A stretch of 8,775 nt of DNA, taken from positions 1-8,775 of the forward strand of contig JAUMNV010000161.1 of the NCBI GenBank assembly GCA_031295725.1, written 5' to 3'. A program made the position numbers and the translations under genes. This document shows, one piece after another, positions 1 through 5,054 of the stretch. The DNA comes from Collinsella sp. (lineage in GTDB: Bacteria; Actinomycetota; Coriobacteriia; Coriobacteriales; Coriobacteriaceae). The notes under the pieces were generated by a model. That model did not search any database and was not told where the DNA came from. It worked only from the letters and a program-made list of their open reading frames with translations. Positions within the stretch are counted from its first letter, which is position 1. Each line of letters starts with the position of its first letter.

Positions 1-15
1 TGTACATGTATGGGC

Positions 16-27
16 AAGTATATACTT
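16..27 (+). promoter_or_regulatory. Possible -10 region within a 12-bp palindrome
   Basis: Positions 16-27 read AAGTATATACTT, a perfect 12-bp palindrome. TATACT at 21-26 differs from the consensus -10 at one base and would place a transcript start near 33, about 38 bases before the small + strand gene. With a normal 17-bp spacer the -35 box would fall at or beyond the window edge, so the promoter cannot be confirmed. TGTACA at 1-6 is too close (14 bp). The palindrome could also be an operator. Confidence 0.35.
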
Positions 28-70
28 ATGAGCGTTTACGACCCAACTCAACTACGCAAGAAGGCACCCA

Positions 71-244
71 ATGGACGCAGTTTTTTCCTTTTTGTTTGGC
101 ACCCGCACCGGTTTTGCCATCCTTTTCGCCGGCGGCATCCTGTTATTTGCGATTCTTGCCTTTGTAATGGAGAAGCGTACCCATAAGATGTACGTCGACC
201 GCGGACCCAAGTCCGAGGATGAGGAAGACAGCTTCTGGGACTAA
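71..244 (+). CDS. Small single-pass membrane protein, function unknown
   Basis: This 57-residue ORF begins MDAVFSFLFGTRTGFAILF and ends SEDEEDSFWD. A hydrophobic stretch at about residues 14-33 is long enough for one membrane helix. A short basic patch follows (EKRTHK, residues 34-39) and then a strongly acidic tail, which suggests an inner-membrane protein with its C-terminus in the cytoplasm by the positive-inside rule. AAGAAGG lies 6 bases before the ATG. An in-frame stop at 29-31 with no start codon between rules out an upstream extension. It is the only + strand gene here and is followed by a strong terminator. I do not recognise the family and assign no function. The good ribosome binding site, coherent membrane topology and fit between promoter-like and terminator signals argue that it is real. 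Confidence 0.7.
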   Translation: MDAVFSFLFGTRTGFAILFAGGILLFAILAFVMEKRTHKMYVDRGPKSEDEEDSFWD

Positions 245-401
245 CCTGCCAAAAAGGGCCAGGTTTATTTTGGTCGGTTTTATCTGGGCAAACGCAAGCG
301 CCCCGCAACCGGTAACGATCCGGTTGCGGGGCGCTTTTCGCACATACAACAAAACCGCAGGAAAAACCTGCCAAAATCAACCTGTCCCTAAATGGCAGGT
401 T
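243..401. repeat. Nested inverted repeat filling the convergent intergenic space
   Basis: The outer arms are 243-286 and 358-401. The terminal 31 bases match 26/31 when one arm is reverse-complemented, and 35/44 over the full arms. Both arms contain the shared words CCAAAAT, AACCTG and GGCAGGTT. A second perfect 17-bp hairpin (296-312 with 320-336) sits in the middle. The arms run from inside the TAA stop of the + strand gene to the base next to the proC stop codon, so the element occupies the whole intergenic space. It could be a bidirectional termination module or an inserted palindromic repeat; the sequence alone does not decide. Confidence 0.7.
296..338 (+). terminator. Strong intrinsic terminator of the small membrane gene
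   Basis: AAGCGCCCCGCAACCGG at 296-312 pairs perfectly over 17 bp with 320-336, with a 7-base loop (TAACGAT) and a short T tract (335-338) on the + strand. It lies about 50 bases after the stop codon of the small + strand gene. On the - strand the tail is poor in T (CTTGCGTTTG), so it mainly serves + strand transcripts, though the stem could also stop read-through from proC. Confidence 0.85.
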
Positions 402-403
402 TT
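362..403 (-). terminator. Intrinsic terminator of proC
   Basis: AAAACCTGCCA at 363-373 pairs over 11 bp with 393-403, with a 19-base loop. On the - strand the stem is followed by TTTTT (362-366, partly in the stem). The hairpin starts within the proC stop codon (402-404), a compact arrangement. The same sequence is the right arm of the larger inverted repeat at 243-401, so two alternative foldings are possible. Confidence 0.65.
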
Positions 404-1172
404 ACTGGAGAGTTGCGTCGATTGCCTTGACCAGGGCACTGCGCATGCCGGCATCCTCGAGCGCGATGACGCCCTTGATGGTGGCGCCACCGGGCGAGCA
501 TACGGCATCCTTCATCGCCGCAGGATGCTGGCCAGTTGCAAGCTGCAGCTTTGCCGTACCCAACACCATCTGGCTCACAATGCGATAGGCATCGGCACGC
601 GGAATACCGTGCTTGACCGCCGCATCGCCCAGGGCCTCGATTGCCATGGCGACAAATGCCGGAGCGCAACCACCCACCGTGCCGCCCACAAACAGCAGGC
701 TCGTATCGAGCTCGACCACCGCACCGAGCTTGCCAAGCAGATCAAGCACCACTGCGCTCTGCTCATCACTAAGCGTGGAAGCCTTCTCGCAAGCGATGAC
801 GCCCTCGCCCACCGAAACCGGTGTGTTGGGAACCGTCGAGACATGTGCGACGCCCGGCAGGACCTGCTCCCACTTGGCACTGTCCCAGGTCCAGGCAACC
901 GACAGAACGACCTTTTTGGCAAGAGCATCCTTGAGCGGGGCGAATACCTTCTCGATCATGTACGGTTTGACCGCAGCGACCACGATATCGGATGCGGCGA
1001 CAACCTCGGCGGCATCGTGGCAGGCGACCATGCCGCGCGCCTCGCAGCGCTCAACCAGTGCGTCGTAGCGACCCGCGCAGGCGCACATGTCGCTCGCAGC
1101 TACACCGGCAGCGATCCAGCCATCGGCCATAGCGCTCGCCATATTGCCAAAACCGACAAATCCAATCTTCAT
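402..1172 (-). CDS. proC: Pyrroline-5-carboxylate reductase
   Basis: Catalyses the last step of proline synthesis, reduction of 1-pyrroline-5-carboxylate with NAD(P)H, in the cytoplasm. The 256-residue protein has the usual family length (about 260-280). The N-terminal Rossmann fold starts KIGFVGFGNMASAM (residues 2-15, G-x-G-x-x-A type). VKPY is at 68-71 and the PNTP motif at 115-118. The C-terminal dimerisation and substrate domain has GGCAPAFVAMAIEALGDAAV (167-186) and the signature KDAVCSPGGATIKGV (221-235). The ATG at 1172 is preceded by GAGAGGAC at 8 bases. The gene is last in the rlmH direction, 74 bp after rlmH; no convincing promoter is visible in that gap, so co-transcription is likely. 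Oddities: SVAWTWDSAKW (91-101) replaces the usual small-residue S-I-x-A-G segment, and GCAPA replaces GxGPA, so this is a divergent member. Confidence 0.9.
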   Translation of the reverse strand: MKIGFVGFGNMASAMADGWIAAGVAASDMCACAGRYDALVERCEARGMVACHDAAEVVAASDIVVAAVKPYMIEKVFAPLKDALAKKVVLSVAWTWDSAKWEQVLPGVAHVSTVPNTPVSVGEGVIACEKASTLSDEQSAVVLDLLGKLGAVVELDTSLLFVGGTVGGCAPAFVAMAIEALGDAAVKHGIPRADAYRIVSQMVLGTAKLQLATGQHPAAMKDAVCSPGGATIKGVIALEDAGMRSALVKAIDATLQ

Positions 1173-1246
1173 ATCTCATAGTCCTCTCAGACACGCTCTT
1201 CAAAAACGAAAGCTATTGTTCCACGCCATTGTTTCGTATTGCCGAC

Positions 1247-1717
1247 CTATTTGTGATACGGCTCGCCACGACTGATCTTGCAGGCACGGTAAATCTGCTC
1301 TAGCAGCACCACACGCGCCAGGTTATGCGGCAAGGTAATGCGTCCAAAGCTGAGCATCTCGTCGGCGCGGGCGCGCACGTCATCGCTCACGCCGTCCGAA
1401 CCGCCGATTACAAAGGCAATGTCGCTGCTGCCTCGCAGCATAAGATCGTCGAGCCGCGCCGAGAGCTCCTCACTCGAACGCTCCTTGCCCTCAATAGCCA
1501 GCAGGATCACATGCGCCCGAGACGGCAGGGCAGCAAGAATCGCCGCCCCCTCCTTGTCGCGCGCGGCATCCACACCGCCCGCCTTAGCCGGGTCGATATC
1601 GGCCACCTCGCGGATATCAACCTTGGCATAGGCACCTAGGCGCTTGGTGTACTCAGCGCACGCGTCCTTCCAAAAGCGCTCCTTGAGCTTACCGACGCAA
1701 ACGACGGTGTATTTCAC
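1247..1717 (-). CDS. rlmH: 23S rRNA (pseudouridine-1915 N3) methyltransferase RlmH
   Basis: A small SPOUT-family enzyme that uses S-adenosylmethionine to methylate pseudouridine 1915 in helix 69 of 23S rRNA on the assembled 70S ribosome. The 156 residues match the E. coli length of 155. The N-terminus is KYTVVCVGKLKERFW. The SPOUT knot is visible as FVIGGSDGV (102-110), then TLPHNLARVVLLEQIYRA (128-145), ending in the family's C-terminal GEPYHK (151-156). The start is GTG at 1715-1717; the preceding AAGGAG is formed by the last codons of the upstream SPFH gene, 9 bases before the GTG. The intergenic gap is only 6 bp, so translation is probably coupled to the SPFH gene. No unusual residues were noticed. 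Confidence 0.96.
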   Translation of the reverse strand: MKYTVVCVGKLKERFWKDACAEYTKRLGAYAKVDIREVADIDPAKAGGVDAARDKEGAAILAALPSRAHVILLAIEGKERSSEELSARLDDLMLRGSSDIAFVIGGSDGVSDDVRARADEMLSFGRITLPHNLARVVLLEQIYRACKISRGEPYHK

Positions 1718-1723
1718 GCGCGT

Positions 1724-2662
1724 CTACTCCTTCGAATCGTTTTGAACTTTGCTGGCGGTCAGCATCTGCTCGAACATCGAGGCCGACTGCGAAAAGTCGC
1801 TCGGCAGCACGACCGTCGAGGTTTTACCCGTGCGAGCGAACTCCGTCATCATCTCGGACCACTGCGTAAACATGAACAGTTGGTTGGCCTCGTCATTGCC
1901 GACACCCGTCTCTTGGATGATCTCGAGCGAATCTTTGATACCCAGCGCGATGGCCTTGCGCTGGTTGGCGATGCCCTCGCCCGCCTTTTCCATTGCCTCG
2001 GCCTCGGCGGTCGCCTCGGTGACGCGCTTGATGCGGTCGGCCTCAGCGAGCTCCTGTGCCGCAGCGCGCTTGCGCTGGGCAGCGTTGATGTCGTTCATGG
2101 AGTTCTCAACCTCGGTCGGCAGTGCGATTTTGGTGATGAGCGTCGACACGAGGGTGAAGCCGTAGGCGGCCATCTGCTCGGAAACGGTAGCGTTGACATC
2201 CTTGGCGATGTCATCCTTCTTGGCAAAGACCTCATCGAGTGTGTAGACGGGGATCGAAGAGCGCAGGGCGTCGGTGATGAAGTCACGCATCTGGTCGACG
2301 GGCTCCTGCAGCATATAGTAGCTCTTGTAGATGCCCGAATCCGCCGGGCCAGCACCCATGTCATAGCTCACGTGATATTGAGCCGAGACCTCGAGGCCGA
2401 TGGTCACATTGTCCTGAGTCTTAACGTCGATACCAAAACCGTTTTTCATGGTGCGCAGACTCACCGTGGCAGCCTTGCGGTCGATCACGGGCACTTTCAT
2501 GTGGAAGCCCGCGTTGACGATGCGGTTGAACTTGCCCAGACGCTCGATGATCACGGCATGCTGCTGTTCAACGACATAGCAGGCGCTGGGAAGCAGCAGC
2601 AACAGGATGATGATGGGAATCAAAAGGCTGGTAAGGGCGGCAATGATACCGGACAACAGCAT
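1724..2662 (-). CDS. SPFH/band-7 membrane scaffold protein, HIR-like
   Basis: Member of the stomatin/prohibitin/flotillin/HflK-C superfamily, which forms membrane-anchored oligomers that organise microdomains or modulate partner proteins. The 312-residue protein has an N-terminal hydrophobic helix (about residues 5-27), then the band-7 domain beginning YVVEQQHAVIIERLGKF (29-45). An Ala/Glu-rich helical segment (about 193-230, probable coiled coil) and a C-terminal part with LFMFTQWSEMMTEF (262-275) follow. From memory, DEVFAKKDDIAKDV and NDINAAQRKRAAA resemble plant hypersensitive-induced-reaction proteins more than FtsH-linked HflK/C. I chose the ATG at 2662 because AGAGGAGAG precedes it by 3 bases; an in-frame GTG at 2681-2683 would add 7 residues but lacks a ribosome binding site. 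It leads the rlmH-proC group. The family is secure; the specific role is unknown. Confidence 0.9.
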   Translation of the reverse strand: MLLSGIIAALTSLLIPIIILLLLLPSACYVVEQQHAVIIERLGKFNRIVNAGFHMKVPVIDRKAATVSLRTMKNGFGIDVKTQDNVTIGLEVSAQYHVSYDMGAGPADSGIYKSYYMLQEPVDQMRDFITDALRSSIPVYTLDEVFAKKDDIAKDVNATVSEQMAAYGFTLVSTLITKIALPTEVENSMNDINAAQRKRAAAQELAEADRIKRVTEATAEAEAMEKAGEGIANQRKAIALGIKDSLEIIQETGVGNDEANQLFMFTQWSEMMTEFARTGKTSTVVLPSDFSQSASMFEQMLTASKVQNDSKE

Positions 2663-2694
2663 GGTCTCTCCTCTGATAGGCACACGTTGGCATT

Positions 2695-2725
2695 AGGATA
2701 CCCGCACGAAGCAGCTGTGTGACAC
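2695..2725 (-). promoter_or_regulatory. Weak candidate promoter for the SPFH-rlmH-proC group
   Basis: On the - strand GTGTCA (2720-2725, 4 of 6 consensus -35 bases) is followed after 19 bp by TATCCT (2695-2700, 4 of 6 -10 bases). It sits 33 bases before the chosen SPFH start, between that gene and the MITE-like element. The spacer is long and both boxes are weak, so this is only the best available candidate. Confidence 0.3.
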
Positions 2726-2737
2726 CAACAAGAGGAC

Positions 2738-2960
2738 CCGTGGTCAAAAAAGGCCAAATATGAGTACTGTTACCAGTTTAGTAACAGCGTATTTGGGTCA
2801 AAATCGCCTCGTTGAACCCGAGGTCTATCGAAATTACTTCATTTTGTCTCAAGGTTGAGCCAAATTAGCGTACATCTGTTGCGCAAAATGAGCAAAAATA
2901 GCTTCATGAAATGTCTCTATTTTCATGTCAGTACTCATATTTGCCACTTTTTGACCACAG
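2738..2960. mobile_element. MITE-like element with 32-bp terminal inverted repeats
   Basis: This 223-bp AT-rich block fills most of the 387-bp gap between the SPFH start and the tRNA. Its ends, 2738-2769 and 2929-2960, are inverted repeats matching at 28 of 32 positions and sharing the core CAAATATGAGTACTG. The direct repeat GGAC (2734-2737 and 2961-2964) abuts both ends exactly, as a 4-bp target duplication would. The interior folds further: CCAAATA (2754-2760) with TATTTGG (2790-2796) encloses CTGTTAC/GTAACAG (2767-2773/2781-2787), and AAAATAG (2895-2901) pairs with CTATTTT (2917-2923). It encodes no transposase. The only in-element reading frame of note is a 29-codon one at 2849-2938 on the - strand without a ribosome binding site. 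Known non-autonomous elements have this architecture; mobility and genomic copy number are inferred, not shown. Confidence 0.65.
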
Positions 2961-3013
2961 GGACATCTACCGCGCGAAATCGATATGTCAAATCTGCCAA
3001 AACGGCCCATAAC

Positions 3014-3038
3014 AAAAAAGCTCCCATTGCTGGGAGCT
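3014..3038 (-). terminator. Intrinsic terminator after tRNA-Leu
   Basis: On the - strand AGCTCCCA pairs perfectly over 8 bp with TGGGAGCT (3031-3038 with 3019-3026), closed by the stable tetraloop GCAA and followed by six T (3014-3019). It lies 11 bases beyond the 3' CCA of the tRNA, so it ends a monocistronic tRNA transcript and insulates it from the element beyond. Confidence 0.9.
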
Positions 3039-3049
3039 CTTTCATTCAA

Positions 3050-3136
3050 TGGTGCGGGCGAAAGGACTTGAACCTTCATGGGGTTGCCCCCATACGGACC
3101 TGAACCGTACGCGTCTGCCAATTCCGCCACGCCCGC
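3050..3136 (-). tRNA. tRNA-Leu, anticodon CAG
   Basis: The 87-base gene folds as a class II tRNA. The acceptor stem is GCGGGCG (5' end at 3136) with CGCCCGC, then discriminator A and an encoded CCA (3050-3052). The anticodon arm is TACGG-TTCAGGT-CCGTA, giving CAG, which reads the leucine codon CUG. The long variable arm, TGGGG-GCAA-CCCCA type, is diagnostic for Leu/Ser/Tyr tRNAs. The T arm contains GGTTCAAGTCC. CUG is the main leucine codon in a GC-rich genome, so this should be a heavily used tRNA. A promoter lies just upstream and a terminator just downstream, so it is its own transcription unit between tatD and the SPFH gene. Confidence 0.96.
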
Positions 3137-3147
3137 GTGCAGGAATT

Positions 3148-3176
3148 AGAATAACGGAGCGCCACCGCGAACGCAA
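3148..3176 (-). promoter_or_regulatory. Promoter of tRNA-Leu
   Basis: On the - strand TTGCGT (3171-3176) and TATTCT (3148-3153) are separated by an ideal 17 bp. The -10 box ends 11 bases before the mature tRNA 5' end at 3136, implying a leader of only about 4-5 bases, typical for a stand-alone tRNA. The -35 box starts 3 bases after the tatD stop codon. The hexamers are only partial consensus matches (3/6 and 4/6), but position and spacing support the call. Confidence 0.6.
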
Positions 3177-3179
3177 GAA

Positions 3180-4097
3180 CTATTTTTGAAAAAGTTTGCA
3201 GGCATTTTCCCAGGCGGCCTGCGCGATTGTTTCGGCGTCCTCACCTGTGCGATCGACACGGTCGTTAACCAGCGCGTTTGCCGTAATGGAGATCATTGCG
3301 GGCTCGCATTCAAGACCGCGGATGGGCTCCGGAGCCATATACGGGCAATCCGTCTCGAACAAAATTCGATCGAGTGGGGTTGCCGCAAATGCCTCGCGCA
3401 CGTCATCGTTGCGCTTAAAGGTGGCCGCACCACCATAGGCGATATAGCAGCCCAGCTCCACAAAGCGCTCCATCGTGGCGCGGTCCTCGCCAAAGCAGTG
3501 CAGTACACAACCGGCCTGGGGCACGCCCACCTCACGAAGCGCGTTGTAGGCGTCCACGTGCGAGGTGCGCTCCTGGTCCGTGTCCTCGTGGCGCAGATGT
3601 AGCTCCACCGGCACGTTACGGCACACGGCAAGCTCGAGCTGGCGCGCCATGCAGTCAATCTGCACGCTATGGGGCGCCGGCGCGATGTCGTCGTCGTAAT
3701 CCATGTGGTAGTCCAGGCCGATTTCGCCAATACCGGCGCATAAGGGGTCATCGAGTGCGGCAACGACCTGTGCGTGAACGTCGTCGGTATAGTCCGGCGC
3801 GCCATACGGATGCACGCCGGCAAGATACTTGATCTGCGGAATATCCCGCATCGGCAGAATTTCGCGCACCAGCCAGTCGCTATAGTCCGCCACGCTGCGT
3901 TTGTCAGCGATGGGATCGAACATCGTCACCAACAGGTCGACGCCCGCGGCTTTGGCGCGCACGAGCGTCTCGGGCACTTCTTTGCCCCAAAACGAAAGCA
4001 GATGCGCATGCGTGTCGGCAAGCGGTGCCAAGGGCACGGGGCAGGCAACCGTCTTCTTTTTCTTGGTAAACGTCACGCGTGCGGCATTAGGCATCAT
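3180..4097 (-). CDS. tatD: TatD-family metal-dependent DNase
   Basis: TatD hydrolases are amidohydrolase-fold (TIM barrel) metal-dependent nucleases acting on DNA ends in the cytoplasm, linked to DNA repair and turnover. The 305-residue protein carries the metal ligands in order: DTHAHL (H30, H32), GVHPY (H96), GEIGLDYH (E125), ELHLRHED (H167), LHCFGE (H200) and FETDCPYMAP (D250). The start is the ATG at 4095-4097, with AGGAGC 7 bases upstream; a second ATG follows directly. It overlaps the end of ksgA by 11 bp, so the two are translationally coupled. Compared with typical members of about 260 residues it has an extra, lysine-rich N-terminal segment of about 26 residues (including KKKK at 12-15), plus small insertions. 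Family assignment is secure; the precise substrate in the cell is not. Confidence 0.92.
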   Translation of the reverse strand: MMPNAARVTFTKKKKTVACPVPLAPLADTHAHLLSFWGKEVPETLVRAKAAGVDLLVTMFDPIADKRSVADYSDWLVREILPMRDIPQIKYLAGVHPYGAPDYTDDVHAQVVAALDDPLCAGIGEIGLDYHMDYDDDIAPAPHSVQIDCMARQLELAVCRNVPVELHLRHEDTDQERTSHVDAYNALREVGVPQAGCVLHCFGEDRATMERFVELGCYIAYGGAATFKRNDDVREAFAATPLDRILFETDCPYMAPEPIRGLECEPAMISITANALVNDRVDRTGEDAETIAQAAWENACKLFQK

Positions 4098-4947
4098 GGA
4101 TTAGCTCCTGGGCCAGGCGGACAAAGTCGGCAACATCAAGCGTCTCGGCACGCGTGGTGGGTGCGATACCGCAAGTCTCAATGGCGGCATCGAGCACGTC
4201 CTTGGCAAAGCCGTTGGCGCTCATGGAATTGCGGATGGTCTTGCGACGCTGAGCAAACGCAGCGTCAATTACGCGAGCCACAAACTCGCGATCGAGTCCC
4301 TCGGGCACCACGCCGTCAACACGGTCGATACGCACGACGGCCGAGTCCACATGCGGCGCCGGCATAAAGCAGCGCGGCGGCACCTCAAAACGACCCGTCA
4401 CCTGCGCATACAGGCCGAGCTTTGCCGTATAGCCGCCATAGGTCTTGTTGCCCGGCGTTGCGGCAATACGATCGGCAACCTCCTTTTGCACCATGACGAC
4501 GGCGCGCTTGAGCGCGGGCATCGTCTGGAAGAACTGCAGGATGATTGTCGCCGCCACGTTATAGGGCAAGTTCGCGACAAACACCGTGGGTTCACCACCG
4601 GCGGCCTGCTCAATCTGCTCCGGCGTCACTTTGAGCGCGTCGCCCATGATAAAGCGGAAGTTGGCATAGTCAGCGGCATGGGCATCGAGCACCGGCTCGA
4701 GCTCGGGATCTGCCTCAATCGACGTAACGCACGCCGCCTCCTGCAGCAGGGCCAACGTCAGCGTGCCGCAACCCGGGCCGACCTCGAGCACGCGCTCATC
4801 GCCCGCAAGCTCAGCGAGCTCACAGATACGTTCGATCACATGGTTGTCGATCAGGAAGTTCTGGCCCAGGCGATGCTTGGTCGCAAGGCCAAACTCCTCT
4901 AGCAGCTCCCTAGTTGCCGTGGGGTTTGCCAAAGGCGAAGTTGTCAT
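4087..4947 (-). CDS. rsmA: 16S rRNA (A1518/A1519-N6) dimethyltransferase RsmA/KsgA
   Basis: Dimethylates two adjacent adenines in the 3'-terminal hairpin of 16S rRNA, a late 30S quality-control step; loss gives kasugamycin resistance in other bacteria. The 286-residue protein has all family hallmarks: HRLGQNFL (25-32), the S-adenosylmethionine-binding loop EVGPGCGTLT (55-64), acidic IEAD (77-80), GDAL (102-105), the catalytic N-L-P-Y motif in ANLPYN (125-130), PPRCFMPAPHVDSAVV (190-205), and the C-terminal AFAQRRKTIRNS (230-241). The ATG at 4947 has a near-perfect AAGGAGG 5 bases upstream. It follows metG after 107 bp that contain a hairpin, and overlaps tatD downstream. No separate promoter stood out in the gap, so expression may depend on read-through past that hairpin. 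Confidence 0.97.
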   Translation of the reverse strand: MTTSPLANPTATRELLEEFGLATKHRLGQNFLIDNHVIERICELAELAGDERVLEVGPGCGTLTLALLQEAACVTSIEADPELEPVLDAHAADYANFRFIMGDALKVTPEQIEQAAGGEPTVFVANLPYNVAATIILQFFQTMPALKRAVVMVQKEVADRIAATPGNKTYGGYTAKLGLYAQVTGRFEVPPRCFMPAPHVDSAVVRIDRVDGVVPEGLDREFVARVIDAAFAQRRKTIRNSMSANGFAKDVLDAAIETCGIAPTTRAETLDVADFVRLAQELIHDA

Positions 4948-4978
4948 GGTTGCCTCCTTAGCATGATGGCGGCGTCTT

Positions 4979-5015
4979 GAAACGAAAGGGCATGGACCGT
5001 TGCGGCCATGCCCTT
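4979..5015 (-). terminator. Hairpin terminator or attenuator after metG
   Basis: AAGGGCATGG at 4986-4995 pairs perfectly with CCATGCCCTT at 5006-5015, and the stem continues with CCG/CGG after a single bulged A, closing on a TTG loop. On the - strand it is followed by TTTCGTTTC, an interrupted T tract. It lies 39 bases after the metG stop codon and about 40 bases before the ksgA start. The broken T run suggests partial termination, which would lower ksgA-tatD relative to metG. Confidence 0.6.
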
Positions 5016-5054
5016 ACATCTAAACAGCAAATTGCCGATATGGCGCGCTACGTC

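Noticed and set aside
28..190. + strand frame from the ATG at 28-30, overlapping the small membrane gene
   Set aside because: It is rich in Arg, His and Cys with no membrane pattern and no ribosome binding site; the frame starting at 71 is much more coherent.
219..1181. 320-residue + strand frame antisense to proC
   Set aside because: It lies opposite a clear proC, covers the intergenic terminators and has no recognisable motifs; long antisense frames are expected in GC-rich coding DNA.
1202..1237. Possible terminator between rlmH and proC (ACGAAA/TTTCGT followed by T on the - strand)
   Set aside because: The stem is only 6 bp, mostly A-T, with a 20-base loop; too weak to call.
1742..2722. 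326-residue + strand frame antisense to the SPFH gene
   Set aside because: It mirrors the SPFH coding frame, is rich in His and Arg as antisense frames usually are, and has no family motif.
2734..2964. CRISPR array or riboswitch as an explanation of the AT-rich gap
   Set aside because: There are no regularly spaced direct repeats, and the dominant structure is a pair of long inverted ends with a flanking duplication, which fits a small mobile element better.
2849..3130. 93-residue - strand frame covering the tRNA and part of the MITE-like element
   Set aside because: Its first third is translated tRNA-Leu and it crosses the tRNA terminator; a protein here is implausible.
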